A stretch of DNA of 64,000 nucleotides from Neolewinella antarctica (GTDB taxonomy: Bacteria; Bacteroidota; Bacteroidia; Chitinophagales; Saprospiraceae), in the NCBI RefSeq assembly GCF_011927835.1, contig NZ_JAATJH010000001.1:511104-575103 (forward strand), read 5' to 3'. Positions within the stretch are counted from its first letter, which is position 1. Each line of letters starts with the position of its first letter. Both the position numbers and the translations under genes were made by a program. Below are positions 32,950-41,945 of the stretch, piece after piece. The notes beneath the pieces are model-generated. The model did not search any database. It saw only the letters and a program-made list of their open reading frames with translations, and had not been told where the DNA came from.

Positions 32950-33705
32950 ATGAATTTTACCCTACGCACCGTCAGTTGTTTCTTGCTACTCACCGTCTCC
33001 TTTTGCCTTAGCGCCCAAATATCTTCAGGGACCATCAACTACACCGAGCACCGCAGTTTCGACTTCGGAGACTGGATGGACGCGGCGCGTAAAAAACAAC
33101 TGGAAGCGGAAATGGCTTCCGGCGCATTCGACCAGACGGGCCAGATTAGTTTTAACGAGGAGGAGTTTAGCTACCAGCAACTCCCGGTCGACGCCAGCAA
33201 ATTAACCGGCCGCAACCGCTGGATGGCCCGGATGGGGGAGAACCCGGAGGTGTACTACGTGAACGTCAAGGACTCTACGCGCACGGACCGCCGCCGCATT
33301 ATGGACCAAGCCTTCATCCTGGAAGAAGCCTACACCCCACCCTCCTGGAACATCGCTAACATGAAGGTTGGCATGAAGGAGCTACCCCTACCGACCCAAC
33401 TAGCCACCGCCATCACCGCCGACGGCGACACGCTCACGGCCTATTTCACCGAGAGCATCCCGCTCTCCATCGGCCCCAAAGGTTACGGCGGCCTGCCCGG
33501 CGCGATCCTGTACCTCAAAGTACAGAGCGACGGTAGCGCGACGGAGTACACGATGAGCACCATGGCGCCAAACGCGAAGGGTCTAAACATCCTGAAGCCA
33601 GATGATGCGAAAGTGATCACCCGCAAGGCATTCGACAAACACATGACCCGAGCTAAACAAGCACAGGAACGGCGGCGACGGGGCTGGGACCGCGGACGGG
33701 ACTAA
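32950..33705 (+). CDS. GLPGLI family secreted protein
   Basis: 251 aa. A signal peptide (MNFTLRTVSCFLLLTVSFCLSAQ) precedes ISSGTINYTEHRSF, the usual family beginning. The diagnostic motif appears as GYGGLPGAILYLKV near residue 180. The C-terminal tail is basic (RAKQAQERRRRGWDRGRD). The family is found essentially in Bacteroidota, is exported, and its function is unknown. It is followed by an outer-membrane barrel gene, a common pairing, suggesting joint action at the outer membrane. Confidence 0.88.
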   Translation: MNFTLRTVSCFLLLTVSFCLSAQISSGTINYTEHRSFDFGDWMDAARKKQLEAEMASGAFDQTGQISFNEEEFSYQQLPVDASKLTGRNRWMARMGENPEVYYVNVKDSTRTDRRRIMDQAFILEEAYTPPSWNIANMKVGMKELPLPTQLATAITADGDTLTAYFTESIPLSIGPKGYGGLPGAILYLKVQSDGSATEYTMSTMAPNAKGLNILKPDDAKVITRKAFDKHMTRAKQAQERRRRGWDRGRD

Positions 33706-33803
33706 ATACTTGACGTATTCCACTATTAAGCGGCTTTCAATTCGGTAGCCAACGGCGCACACCGGGCCTATTCTGCTTTTTCTACCCACTGACGTACCAC
33801 ACT

Positions 33804-36491
33804 ATGAAACACCTTCTACCCCTTTTGCTACTGCTGTGCGGTACTCCGCTTTTCGCCCAGGTTGAAATCGTCGGCACCGTGATCGATTCTACCGGCACGA
33901 CCTTGCCCGGAGCCAACGCCATTTTACTACGCTCCTCCGACAGCCTGCTGACGGCGTTCGGAACGACGGACGACAAGGGCGTATTCCGCATGCAGGACGT
34001 ACCGACCGGAGATTACCTTTTACGGGTCTCCTTCATCGGCTTTGAACGCCCGGACATGCCGCTGAAACTGACCAGCGACGATCAATACCTGGGCCTGGGC
34101 GAAATTAAACTTTACCCAGCCGGCTTTCTCCTGAGCGGCATCGAGGTGACCGCCGACCGTATTCCGATCCGCATGAAGGGAGACACGATGCTTTACGACG
34201 CCGGCGCGTTCGGTGTAAGTGAGAATGCGGTGGTGGAAGATCTCCTCCGCCGCCTGCCGGGCATGACGGTCGACGCCAGCGGCCAGATCACCTGGCGCGG
34301 CCGACCGATTAGCGAAGTGATGATCAACGGCAAGCCATTTTTCGGGGGCAACACTACCCTGCTGACGCAGAACCTCGACGCGAAGGCCGTCAAAAACATC
34401 CAGGTGTACGACCAAAAAACCGATACCGAAGAAATTACCGGCGTCGACGACGGTGTGGAGAACATCACGGTTAACCTGGAAACCAAGGAAGAATTTAAGG
34501 CGAAGGTATTCGGCGACGTCTACGGGGGCTACGGAACGGGAGAACGCTACCAGGCCGGAGGCAAGGGTTTTCGCATTTCCGACGCCAGCCAGTGGGGCGT
34601 GCTCGGAACGATCAATAACATTAACCGGGTAGGCTTTAGCGGCGACGAAATCAGTGGTTTCAACGGCTCTTCCGGGCGGGGCCGCGGGTCGTGGTGGAGT
34701 AACGGCGGTGGCGGCGACGAAGGTCTCCAACGGGCCGGAGACGCAAGCGGGGAGAACCGCAGCATTGCCGCCGGACTTAACTTCGGTAAAACGCTCGGCA
34801 AGGACGGGCAGCTGACCGCGGACTACGCGCTCTTCGACCGCCAGCAGACCCAGCTCACTTCTAGCCTACAATCCTTCAACCGGGCAAACGATAATCGGAT
34901 TATCTCCACGGACGAAGTAAACGGCGCCAATAGTTACCGCCACAGCTTTGGCTTCGAGTTGCGGCAAAAACTGGATACGCTCGGCCGGATTCGGGTCAAC
35001 GGCAACCTTAACCTGACGGGCGGGGACAACACGAACAATTCCAACACCGTCGTCAAAAACACCGGGCGGGGCGGGGAAGAATTTACCGTCAACAACATTA
35101 GCAACGTGGACCAGCCGAACGGGCGGATGAATGCGCGGTACAATACTAAACTCAGTACGGAAGTGGACCGCACCCTGGGCGTGAACGCTAACGTTGGTTT
35201 TAGCGAAAATCAGCGGGACATCGACTTGGCCACGATAGGTCTGAGTGAAGATGGCAACCTGGCCATCCCGGGTGCTCTGGTGAACGGCCGGCAGACGCAG
35301 ACTCGACTGACTAATTCACTTAATTACGGGGGCAGCATTCAGTACGGAGAACCTCTCGGCGATAAATGGTCGCTGGACGGGGGCGTGGGGTACGCCATCG
35401 ATGACGACGAAGGCGACTACCGCTTCAACTTCAACGAGAATACGACGAAGAACCTCCTGGAACGCACTTGGGAAACGTTCGATACGGACCTGGGCTTTAC
35501 TTACCGCTTCGAATCGGGCGGAAATTTTGACATCGGTACTAACTACAAGCGGGCCGACCTGGCACTATCCGGCGACGTAAATTCAGTCCGCAATTTTAAC
35601 TACCTACTTCCCTACACCAGCTACAGTAAGCGTCTGGAAAAAGGCTACTTCCGCGCCGGGCTGCGTTCCAGCGTACGGGAGCCCAGCATTCAGCAACTGC
35701 AAACCATCGCCGAGCCCAGCATCAACGGACGTGTGTCGGTGGGCAACTCTAGCCTGACGCCGGCTCAATCCACCAATTTCCAGACTTTCTTATGGTACAA
35801 CGATCAGTTCCGCGCGCTCAGTGGTAACGTCAACTTAAATGTAGGCTACACCGACAATGCGTTCGGTAACGAAGTCACGTTTACGGAGGGTCAGCAGATA
35901 TTTAGGACGATCAACGTCAGCCACGCCTACAGTGCCAACTTTTACCTCGGGGGCACGATCGGGATGGCTTTCATTAACGGACAGACGGAAATGGGGTTCA
36001 GCACCAACTACAACCAGGGGCAGGGATTCGTAGATGGACTTGACCGCACAAATACAAATCTCACCTTATCCGGAAATATAGACATCACTACGGAGCTCAA
36101 TGATGACAGCTACCTCACTATCGGGTATGACCTCACGAACCTGCGCAACAGCTTTGAGGACGTCGAAACCGTCACGACAATGCAAACCATTCACTACCTG
36201 AGCGCCGACTTTGCGCTGGAACTCAATCCGGTCTGGCGGCTCGAGACGCGCTTTGGCTACAATATTTACGCGGCCAATGACTTTTCCGAACAGCAGACGA
36301 TTGCGGATATGCGGCTTGGTTTGGAGATTCGTCCGTTCAAGAAAGCGGGCCACTACGTAAAGCTTACCGGTTCCGATCTATTCGATCAGAATACGGTCAT
36401 CGATCGAAACGTGGGGCAGTTCGTGACCACCGAGACGACTTCCAACAGCCTCGGTCGTTACTTCCTGGCAACCTTCTTTTACAAGTTGTAA
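33804..36491 (+). CDS. Outer-membrane beta-barrel protein with carboxypeptidase-regulatory-like domain
   Basis: 895 aa. The signal peptide ends at LFAQ. The regulatory-like domain (about 22-105) reads GTVIDSTGTTLPGANAILL...DDKGVFRMQDVPTGDYLLRVSFIGFE. A plug-like region follows (VVEDLLRRLPGMTVDASGQITWRGRPISEVMINGKPFFG), then an Asn-rich barrel of the OMP_b-brl_3 type. A glycine-rich insertion (about 290-312) resembles a surface loop. The strand-ending aromatic is FFYKL at the C-terminus. A clear TonB box is not evident. Its partner is the upstream GLPGLI gene. Confidence 0.87.
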   Translation: MKHLLPLLLLLCGTPLFAQVEIVGTVIDSTGTTLPGANAILLRSSDSLLTAFGTTDDKGVFRMQDVPTGDYLLRVSFIGFERPDMPLKLTSDDQYLGLGEIKLYPAGFLLSGIEVTADRIPIRMKGDTMLYDAGAFGVSENAVVEDLLRRLPGMTVDASGQITWRGRPISEVMINGKPFFGGNTTLLTQNLDAKAVKNIQVYDQKTDTEEITGVDDGVENITVNLETKEEFKAKVFGDVYGGYGTGERYQAGGKGFRISDASQWGVLGTINNINRVGFSGDEISGFNGSSGRGRGSWWSNGGGGDEGLQRAGDASGENRSIAAGLNFGKTLGKDGQLTADYALFDRQQTQLTSSLQSFNRANDNRIISTDEVNGANSYRHSFGFELRQKLDTLGRIRVNGNLNLTGGDNTNNSNTVVKNTGRGGEEFTVNNISNVDQPNGRMNARYNTKLSTEVDRTLGVNANVGFSENQRDIDLATIGLSEDGNLAIPGALVNGRQTQTRLTNSLNYGGSIQYGEPLGDKWSLDGGVGYAIDDDEGDYRFNFNENTTKNLLERTWETFDTDLGFTYRFESGGNFDIGTNYKRADLALSGDVNSVRNFNYLLPYTSYSKRLEKGYFRAGLRSSVREPSIQQLQTIAEPSINGRVSVGNSSLTPAQSTNFQTFLWYNDQFRALSGNVNLNVGYTDNAFGNEVTFTEGQQIFRTINVSHAYSANFYLGGTIGMAFINGQTEMGFSTNYNQGQGFVDGLDRTNTNLTLSGNIDITTELNDDSYLTIGYDLTNLRNSFEDVETVTTMQTIHYLSADFALELNPVWRLETRFGYNIYAANDFSEQQTIADMRLGLEIRPFKKAGHYVKLTGSDLFDQNTVIDRNVGQFVTTETTSNSLGRYFLATFFYKL

Positions 36492-36496
36492 TCGAG

Positions 36497-37303
36497 TTAA
36501 TCAATCACGTTCACAACGTCGCCTACCCGCAGCAGACCCGTTCCGCTTTCCCAACAGGCGTTCATGCCGAACAGCAACTTGTTGTCAACTTTGCGGTGCT
36601 GGTTTAGGGTGGCTAGGACGCGTAGGTCGCGGTCGCCGGTGCCGGGTTCGTGCGTGACCATGATGCAGCGAGCGCAGGGTTTCGGGAGGCGGAATTGGTG
36701 ACCGTTGATGTCCAACCGGGCCCAATTGTCTTCGAGCCAGGCTTCCCGCGTAGTAACGACGATGTTGGGACGGAAGCGCGCCATATCGATTTGTGGTTCA
36801 TCGAGTAGACTGGCCAGAGATTCAAGACTAGCGGTTGTGGCAACCAAGTAGGGATAGCCATCGGCGAAGGAAACGGATTCGACCGGGCGGGCGTAGCGGG
36901 AGTCGACCGGGCGCTCGTCGCCCGCATCCATGTAGAACAGTCTTGCGTCGGGCACGCCGAGCTTGCGCGTGAGTGCGTAGAGGGCTTCGGATTTGATTTC
37001 CGTAGCGGGGAAGGTATCGTCCCACACGGTCACTTCGCTTTTCTCACCAACCACCCTGGCACCCGCGACCGCGCCCACTTGCTCACCCGACTGAACGTCG
37101 AAAAACGAGAGCGTGTCCCCCACGACTTCCGCGCTGAAACGGGCGAGTTGAACGTTGTTGCGTTGACTGATGAATTTGCCGCTGGTGTCGGTAAACATCC
37201 ACCTGCGGTCGTCCTGAAATCCGCGTTGCTGGGGAACCAGTTCACTGACGGACTGACCGCCCAGACTCTTGACCGGGTAGCGATAAAGAGCGTAAACTTT
37301 CAT
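36497..37303 (-). CDS. MOSC domain protein (YcbX/mARC-like)
   Basis: 268 aa. An N-terminal MOSC beta-barrel (VYALYRYPVKSLGGQSV) and the MOSC domain with RLPKPCARCIMVTHEPGTGDRD are present. The Cys in that motif is the usual molybdenum-cofactor ligand. Related proteins reduce N-hydroxylated compounds such as amidoximes. The moa cluster at 10-13.5 kb would supply cofactor. It overlaps the lysA stop by 1 bp (start 37303) and probably is co-transcribed with it. It contains a copy of the 17-bp repeat in its coding sequence. Confidence 0.87.
   Translation of the reverse strand: MKVYALYRYPVKSLGGQSVSELVPQQRGFQDDRRWMFTDTSGKFISQRNNVQLARFSAEVVGDTLSFFDVQSGEQVGAVAGARVVGEKSEVTVWDDTFPATEIKSEALYALTRKLGVPDARLFYMDAGDERPVDSRYARPVESVSFADGYPYLVATTASLESLASLLDEPQIDMARFRPNIVVTTREAWLEDNWARLDINGHQFRLPKPCARCIMVTHEPGTGDRDLRVLATLNQHRKVDNKLLFGMNACWESGTGLLRVGDVVNVID
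37059..37075 (+). repeat. Dispersed 17-bp repeat, copy 9 (in the MOSC gene)
   Basis: GCACCCGCGACCGCGCC, exact, within coding sequence. Read on the minus strand it encodes Gly-Ala-Val-Ala-Gly-Ala. Confidence 0.65.
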
Positions 37304-38568
37304 TATGCTTCGACTTCGTGCGTGCTGCGTTCTAACGACGGAATGGCCACTTGCCCGCGCAGCAGATCATCCATGTTCTCCCGCTCGCGAATGAGAAATG
37401 CCTCCCCGTCGTGCACCATCACCTCCGCCGGGCGGAAGCGACTATTGTAGTTGCTCGCCATCATGAAGGAGTAGGCACCCGCGTTGGCCATGGCCAAAAT
37501 ATCGCCTTCGTGCACTTCGGACAGTTGACGGTTGACGCCGAAGGTATCGGTCTCGCAGATGTACCCGACGACGTTGTAAATACGCTTTTTACTTCCCGCG
37601 TTTGAGATGTTGGTGATGTGGTGGTAGGATTCGTAAAACATGGGCCGAATGAGGTGATTCAGGCCACTATCCACGCCCGCGAATACGGACGCCGTGGTGG
37701 TTTTGACGACGTTCGTCCGGACGAGGAAATAACCCGCTTCGCTGACCAGGAACTTACCGGGCTCAAACATGAGTTCTAACTCCCGGCCGTAGTCGCCACA
37801 GAACTCATTAAACCTGCGGCCAAGCTTGTCGCCCAGTTCCTCGATGTCCGTGGCGATGCCACCTTCTTTGTAGGCTACCTTGAAACCGGACCCGAAGTCT
37901 AGATAATCCAAATCCGGAAAATCACTCGCGGCGGTCAGCAGAATCTCCACCGCGCGGATGAAAACCTCCGCGTCGTAGATGTCCGACCCCGTGTGCATGT
38001 GCAAACCCTCGACGGTGATCCCGAGCGCCTTGACGACCTTCAGCACGTGCGGAACCTGGTGGATACTGATCCCGAACTTAGAGTCGATGTGTCCCACGCT
38101 AATCTTAGAGTTTCCACCCGCCATAATGTGGGGATTGATCCGAATGCAAACGGGCACACTCGGGTGCAGGGTGCCGAATTGCTCCAGGATGGAAATATTG
38201 TCGATGTTGAGTCGCACTCCCTTAGCGGCCGCTTCTTCTACTTCGGCCAGGCTCACGCAATTGGGCGTGAAAAGAATATCGTGGGGATCGAAACCGGCCA
38301 GGAGGCCCAGCTCGACCTCCTGAATGGATACGGTATCCAACCCACTGCCCAGGCCGCGGAACAACCGCAGCACGTTGAGATTCGTCAGGGCTTTGCAGGC
38401 GTAGTTGATCCGGAGCCGCTTGACTTGCTTGAAGGCGCCTTCCATCCGCTCGTACTGGCGTTTCATCGTCGCCGAATCATAAACATAAATGGGGGCATCG
38501 AACCGCTCCACGATGGAAAGCGCATCCACGCCACCGATGGTGTAACGGTCGTTGGTCAATTGCAACAT
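37303..38568 (-). CDS. lysA: Diaminopimelate decarboxylase
   Basis: 421 aa from the ATG at 38568; a frame up to 38634 has no matching homologous start. LysA is a PLP enzyme converting meso-diaminopimelate to lysine. The PLP lysine lies in INYACKALTN, the HMHTGSDI and GSGFKVAY segments are conserved, and ICETDTFG holds the active-site Cys. A TACTTTTC promoter-like box sits 17 nt before the ATG. The MOSC gene follows with a 1-bp overlap. Confidence 0.93.
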   Translation of the reverse strand: MLQLTNDRYTIGGVDALSIVERFDAPIYVYDSATMKRQYERMEGAFKQVKRLRINYACKALTNLNVLRLFRGLGSGLDTVSIQEVELGLLAGFDPHDILFTPNCVSLAEVEEAAAKGVRLNIDNISILEQFGTLHPSVPVCIRINPHIMAGGNSKISVGHIDSKFGISIHQVPHVLKVVKALGITVEGLHMHTGSDIYDAEVFIRAVEILLTAASDFPDLDYLDFGSGFKVAYKEGGIATDIEELGDKLGRRFNEFCGDYGRELELMFEPGKFLVSEAGYFLVRTNVVKTTTASVFAGVDSGLNHLIRPMFYESYHHITNISNAGSKKRIYNVVGYICETDTFGVNRQLSEVHEGDILAMANAGAYSFMMASNYNSRFRPAEVMVHDGEAFLIRERENMDDLLRGQVAIPSLERSTHEVEA

Positions 38569-38803
38569 AAGGAAGGAGGTTGGCTGGGGGAAAAGTACGG
38601 TCAGAAGAAGCCGTTTAGAGGCCTTATGACGCAAAGATAGGAGATTTGGTTTGATCGGGTCACGACCCGGAAACCTTTGTGTTGGTACGTTCTGGGATAG
38701 CCGGCGCGTAGGACCGGATAATATTTTGCACGGGTGGTCGCCACGTGCATTATGTGTTTGATTATCGCAAAAAAGTTCTTCGTTTCGTCCGCGGTTGAAT
38801 TCC

Positions 38804-38811
38804 TATCTTGG
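38804..38811 (+). promoter_or_regulatory. -7 box abutting the acyl-CoA ligase start
   Basis: TATCTTGG, seven of eight to TAnnTTTG, 5 nt before the ATG at 38817. A TTG that could extend the frame lies partly inside it. Confidence 0.45.
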
Positions 38812-38816
38812 CGGCC

Positions 38817-40487
38817 ATGTACGACAAGACTTGCCTCGAAAGCTTCAACGAAAAAGCAGCCGCCAACCCCAACAACCCTTTTTTGCACCAGCCATTCGGC
38901 GACCAATGGGAGACCTATACTTGGGGGGAGGTCGGTTCCATGGCGCGTAAGGTCGCCCACCACTTGCAGTCACTCAACCTGAGGGAGAAAGCACACATCG
39001 GCCTCGTTTCCAAAAATTGCCGCGAGTGGATCATCGCCGACCTGGCCATTATGATGGCCGGCTACGTATCGGTCCCCTTCTTCCCCACCCTGACGGGTGA
39101 GCAGATCGGTGAAGTCCTGGAGCTGGGGGACGTAGATGCCTTGTTCGTCGGTAAGCTGGAAGTTTGGGAGAATATGAAGAGTGGCGTCCCCGCCGACATG
39201 CCCGTTATCTCCTTCCCCGCCTACGCAGACAACGACAAAGTGGAAAGGGGCAAAAAGTGGTCGGACATCATCAGTACGTCACCTGAGTTAACCACCGACC
39301 CGACCCCGCACGACGATGACATCTGGACCATCATATTTACCTCCGGCACGACGGGCACGCCCAAGGGCGTTATGCTTGCTTACGCCACCCAGATCGCGCT
39401 GATGGCCAACCTCTACGATCGTAACCCACTCAGGGCTGACTACGGCGGGGCTAACCGCTACTTCAGTTTCCTACCCCTGAACCACGTGGCAGAGCGCGGC
39501 ACGATTGAAATGATGTGCTTCACGCACGGAGGAGAAATCTTTTTCACCGAAAGCATTGACCGTTTCGCCGCCAACCTGAAGGATGCTTCGCCGACCTTCT
39601 TTTTCGCCGTCCCGCGCATCTGGACCAAGCTTCGCCAGGGCGTCCTCAAGAAAATGCCACAGGAGAAACTAAGTACGCTGCTCAAAATCCCGTTAATCTC
39701 CTGGTACGTGAGGCGCAAAATCCGTGGCGGCCTCGGTCTGGATAAAAGTCGCCGCAACGTTTCCGGCGCAGCGTTCATCAGCCAAGAAATGAAGGACTGG
39801 TGGGGCCACATCGGCATCCCGATCTCCGAAGCGTACGCAATGACCGAGAACGGTGCGGTGGGGCACATGCTCGACGCGGAAGAGCAACGTAAGGGCTCGG
39901 TGGGTCAAACGCTGCCGGGCACGGAGTGCAAGATCGACCCGGAGACGAGCGAAGTGTTGGTACGCTCCAGCAACACGATGGTGGGTTATTATAAATCCCC
40001 CGAGAAAACGGCCGAAACGCTGGCCGGTGGCTGGCTGCACACGGGCGACCAGGGCCGCGTGGACAAAGACGGTTTCCTGTACCTGACCGGTCGCGTTAAG
40101 GATACGTTTAAGACGGCCAAGGGCGAATACGTCGTTCCTCAACCCATCGAGGACAAGTTCGCGGGGATCAACGACATCGAGCAGTTGTGCCTGCTGGGGC
40201 TCGGCCAACCACAACCCGTGCTGGTCGCTACACTGAGCGAAACTGGGGATGCGCGGTCGCGGGATGCCGTGTTGAGTGGACTCAAAAGCAAACTAGAAGA
40301 GATCAACGGCGATCTCGGTGGGCACGAAAAGATTGCGGCGATTGTCGTTACCAGCGAGGACTTTACCGTAGAGAACGGGCTCTTGACCCCGACGCTCAAG
40401 GTAAAGCGAACGCAGGTGCACGAGCGGTACACCGATCAATTGGGCGAATGGAGCCAGAACCGCGGTAAGGTGATATTTATGGATTAA
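38817..40487 (+). CDS. Long-chain fatty acid-CoA ligase (AMP-binding)
   Basis: 556 aa from the ATG at 38817. The ANL-superfamily signature IIFTSGTTGTPKGVMLAY (P-loop) and the AYAMTENG, HTGDQGRVDKDGFLYLTGRVKD and lysine-containing FKTAKGEYVVPQPIED motifs are present. It resembles the long-chain group (AMP-dependent synthetase FadD15-like) and probably activates fatty acids with ATP and CoA on the inner face of the membrane. It lacks operon partners here. Confidence 0.93.
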   Translation: MYDKTCLESFNEKAAANPNNPFLHQPFGDQWETYTWGEVGSMARKVAHHLQSLNLREKAHIGLVSKNCREWIIADLAIMMAGYVSVPFFPTLTGEQIGEVLELGDVDALFVGKLEVWENMKSGVPADMPVISFPAYADNDKVERGKKWSDIISTSPELTTDPTPHDDDIWTIIFTSGTTGTPKGVMLAYATQIALMANLYDRNPLRADYGGANRYFSFLPLNHVAERGTIEMMCFTHGGEIFFTESIDRFAANLKDASPTFFFAVPRIWTKLRQGVLKKMPQEKLSTLLKIPLISWYVRRKIRGGLGLDKSRRNVSGAAFISQEMKDWWGHIGIPISEAYAMTENGAVGHMLDAEEQRKGSVGQTLPGTECKIDPETSEVLVRSSNTMVGYYKSPEKTAETLAGGWLHTGDQGRVDKDGFLYLTGRVKDTFKTAKGEYVVPQPIEDKFAGINDIEQLCLLGLGQPQPVLVATLSETGDARSRDAVLSGLKSKLEEINGDLGGHEKIAAIVVTSEDFTVENGLLTPTLKVKRTQVHERYTDQLGEWSQNRGKVIFMD

Positions 40488-41022
40488 ACCCGTGTTTAGC
40501 GCGTGTTATGACTTTAGCTCCGCTGCTTCTTCGGGGTGGGTTACTGGCCGGACTTACAAAGGTTTCGTGATAGTTGAGGTAGTAAGCACGATGTAGCACC
40601 AAAGGTAGACCAGCGTTTAGCCGCGCCAGTCACTTCGGAGATCGTGGATTTTATTGACGAAGACCAGTACAAATGTGACTAGGATAAGACTGGAAGCTAG
40701 CGTCTCAGCTTATACTTAGCTAAGGTATTTCGTCGATACCTACTTAGCTCAGTGCGAGTAGCTAAGACTAGGACTGTACCTAACCGCCAGATTTAATGTC
40801 GCTACGGCGATGGTGGTAGGCGTATGAATCTACGCGATTAGTGGGTAGATCGTACTTCTAAAAAGAAAGGGAGAGAGGAGGGGGTATAAATAATGGATGG
40901 CCGAGTCCTCTCAAACCCGACCATCAAGACCTACTTCAAAAAAACTTCTTTGCGAGTATTATAACATTGGAGTTACAATGTCTCGACGGTCAGATCAAGA
41001 CCGATTTGTAGCGTAGTGCAGC
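40488..41022. other. Gene-poor, repeat-rich spacer
   Basis: This 535-nt stretch has no convincing frame on either strand and looks richer in A/T than the surroundings. It holds several inverted repeats: TTAGCTA-type units at 40714-40770, including GCTAAGGTAT facing ATACCTACTTAGC (40719-40748). There is also a purine run (40861-40884) and a CCTCTC/GAGAGGAGG pair. I can identify no gene. It may be a decayed mobile element or hold an unrecognised RNA. Confidence 0.5.
40714..40772. repeat. Cluster of short inverted repeats
   Basis: Three TAGCTA/CTTAGC units lie within 59 nt. The pair 40719-40728 and 40736-40748 can form a stem with a 7-nt loop and a small bulge. It sits in the gene-poor spacer with no flanking gene to explain it. 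Confidence 0.5.
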
Positions 41023-41259
41023 ATGGAAAACGTTGTGTTGTTGTTCATACGAAATATACCAAAACTCACTCACTATTCGGCCAATGAGGTACGACTGAAC
41101 GCACCGATGGCCGTAGCTCGGAAAATAACTTATGTTTCAGTGAGAGAGTTGGAAGACAGTGTGTACGGAATACGAATTGAGTATGCTAAAATAGAAGCAA
41201 CCAGCATCTGTTGCTCGTTAAATCGATGGGAATCTAAAGTAATACGCCACAAAAAGTGA
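41023..41259 (+). CDS. Doubtful 78-aa hypothetical ORF
   Basis: An ATG-to-TGA frame in the gene-poor spacer. The product is a mixed, slightly basic peptide with no signal, membrane segment or known motif. Its codon choice is unlike that of its neighbours, with more A/T at third positions. No good promoter box was found. It may be a chance frame or a remnant of a foreign gene. Confidence 0.25.
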   Translation: MENVVLLFIRNIPKLTHYSANEVRLNAPMAVARKITYVSVRELEDSVYGIRIEYAKIEATSICCSLNRWESKVIRHKK

Positions 41260-41427
41260 CTGGCTAAGTTTTTGTTGTTGCCACAATTTACGACAACAAA
41301 TCCACATACGTAAACTTTTTATGTGTTTCTGAAAAAATAGATGTTTCCCCACCCTAATTGGGCCCCTAATCTCGCAACTTTCTAACCTACGCAGTTAGTG
41401 GTAGATTTAGAGGTGTTGCTGATACCA
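41260..41427. other. AT-rich spacer downstream of the DoxX gene
   Basis: Holds small inverted repeats, including TTGTTGTTG facing CGACAACAA (41272-41302) and TAGTGGTA facing TACCACTA (near 41395-41430). The second abuts the 3' end of the DoxX gene and may serve as its terminator, though no T-run follows. Confidence 0.4.
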
Positions 41428-41844
41428 CTACACTTTAGTCGTTGCGAAAATTCTACGGATTCGGTAGCGACCAGAAATATGCGTTGCCGCGATGAGTAAG
41501 CCACCGATGATCGCTACGTTCTTCATGAACAAAATACTCTGCAGGCGATAATCATCGGTTCCCGGTATTTCCGTCCAAAAGTCGTGCACGATGAACGTGA
41601 GCGGGATGAAATAAATGAGCAACAGAATGGCCCCCAGGCGCATCCGGTAGCCCAGTAGCAGGGTAATCGCACCGACGATGAGGAAGAAAATGGCGACGTA
41701 GAGAAAGAAATTCTGGTTCCACGTCAGGCCGTAAATGGTCATCGCTTCCTTGTTGAGTCGTTCGTAGGCAAAGTAGTCATAAGCCTCGAAAAAGAAGAGG
41801 AAGGACAGGAGAACGCGCCCGACCAGATCGAAGATATCTTTCAT
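41428..41844 (-). CDS. DoxX family membrane protein
   Basis: 138 aa, four predicted membrane helices (about 5-25, 45-65, 70-90, 105-125). The start MKDIFDLVGRVLLSFLFFFEAYDYF and the FMKNVAIIGGLLIAA segment, which is the conserved KNxxxxGG of DoxX/DoxD relatives, identify the family. Related proteins are linked to quinone or redox processes, but no function is certain here. A TACCTTCG box ends 4 nt before the ATG. Confidence 0.82.
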   Translation of the reverse strand: MKDIFDLVGRVLLSFLFFFEAYDYFAYERLNKEAMTIYGLTWNQNFFLYVAIFFLIVGAITLLLGYRMRLGAILLLIYFIPLTFIVHDFWTEIPGTDDYRLQSILFMKNVAIIGGLLIAATHISGRYRIRRIFATTKV

Positions 41845-41848
41845 GGAG

Positions 41849-41856
41849 CGAAGGTA
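41849..41856 (-). promoter_or_regulatory. -7 box abutting the DoxX start
   Basis: On the minus strand TACCTTCG, followed by CTCC and the ATG at 41844. Confidence 0.45.
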
Positions 41857-41878
41857 CGGATATGGGTATTAGTCTGGT

Positions 41879-41941
41879 GGTCTGTGGTATTTGGTCTGTG
41901 GTCTGCGGTCTGCGGTCTGCGGTCTGCGGCCTGTGGTCTCG
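41879..41941. repeat. Array of nine heptamers (GGTCTGC type)
   Basis: Nine contiguous 7-nt units: four exact GGTCTGC copies, two GGTCTGT, and three diverged units. The array ends 5 nt beyond the stop codon of the 41946-43136 gene. Unit length is a multiple of one base from any frame, so it is not coding. Confidence 0.75.
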
Positions 41942-41945
41942 ACAC

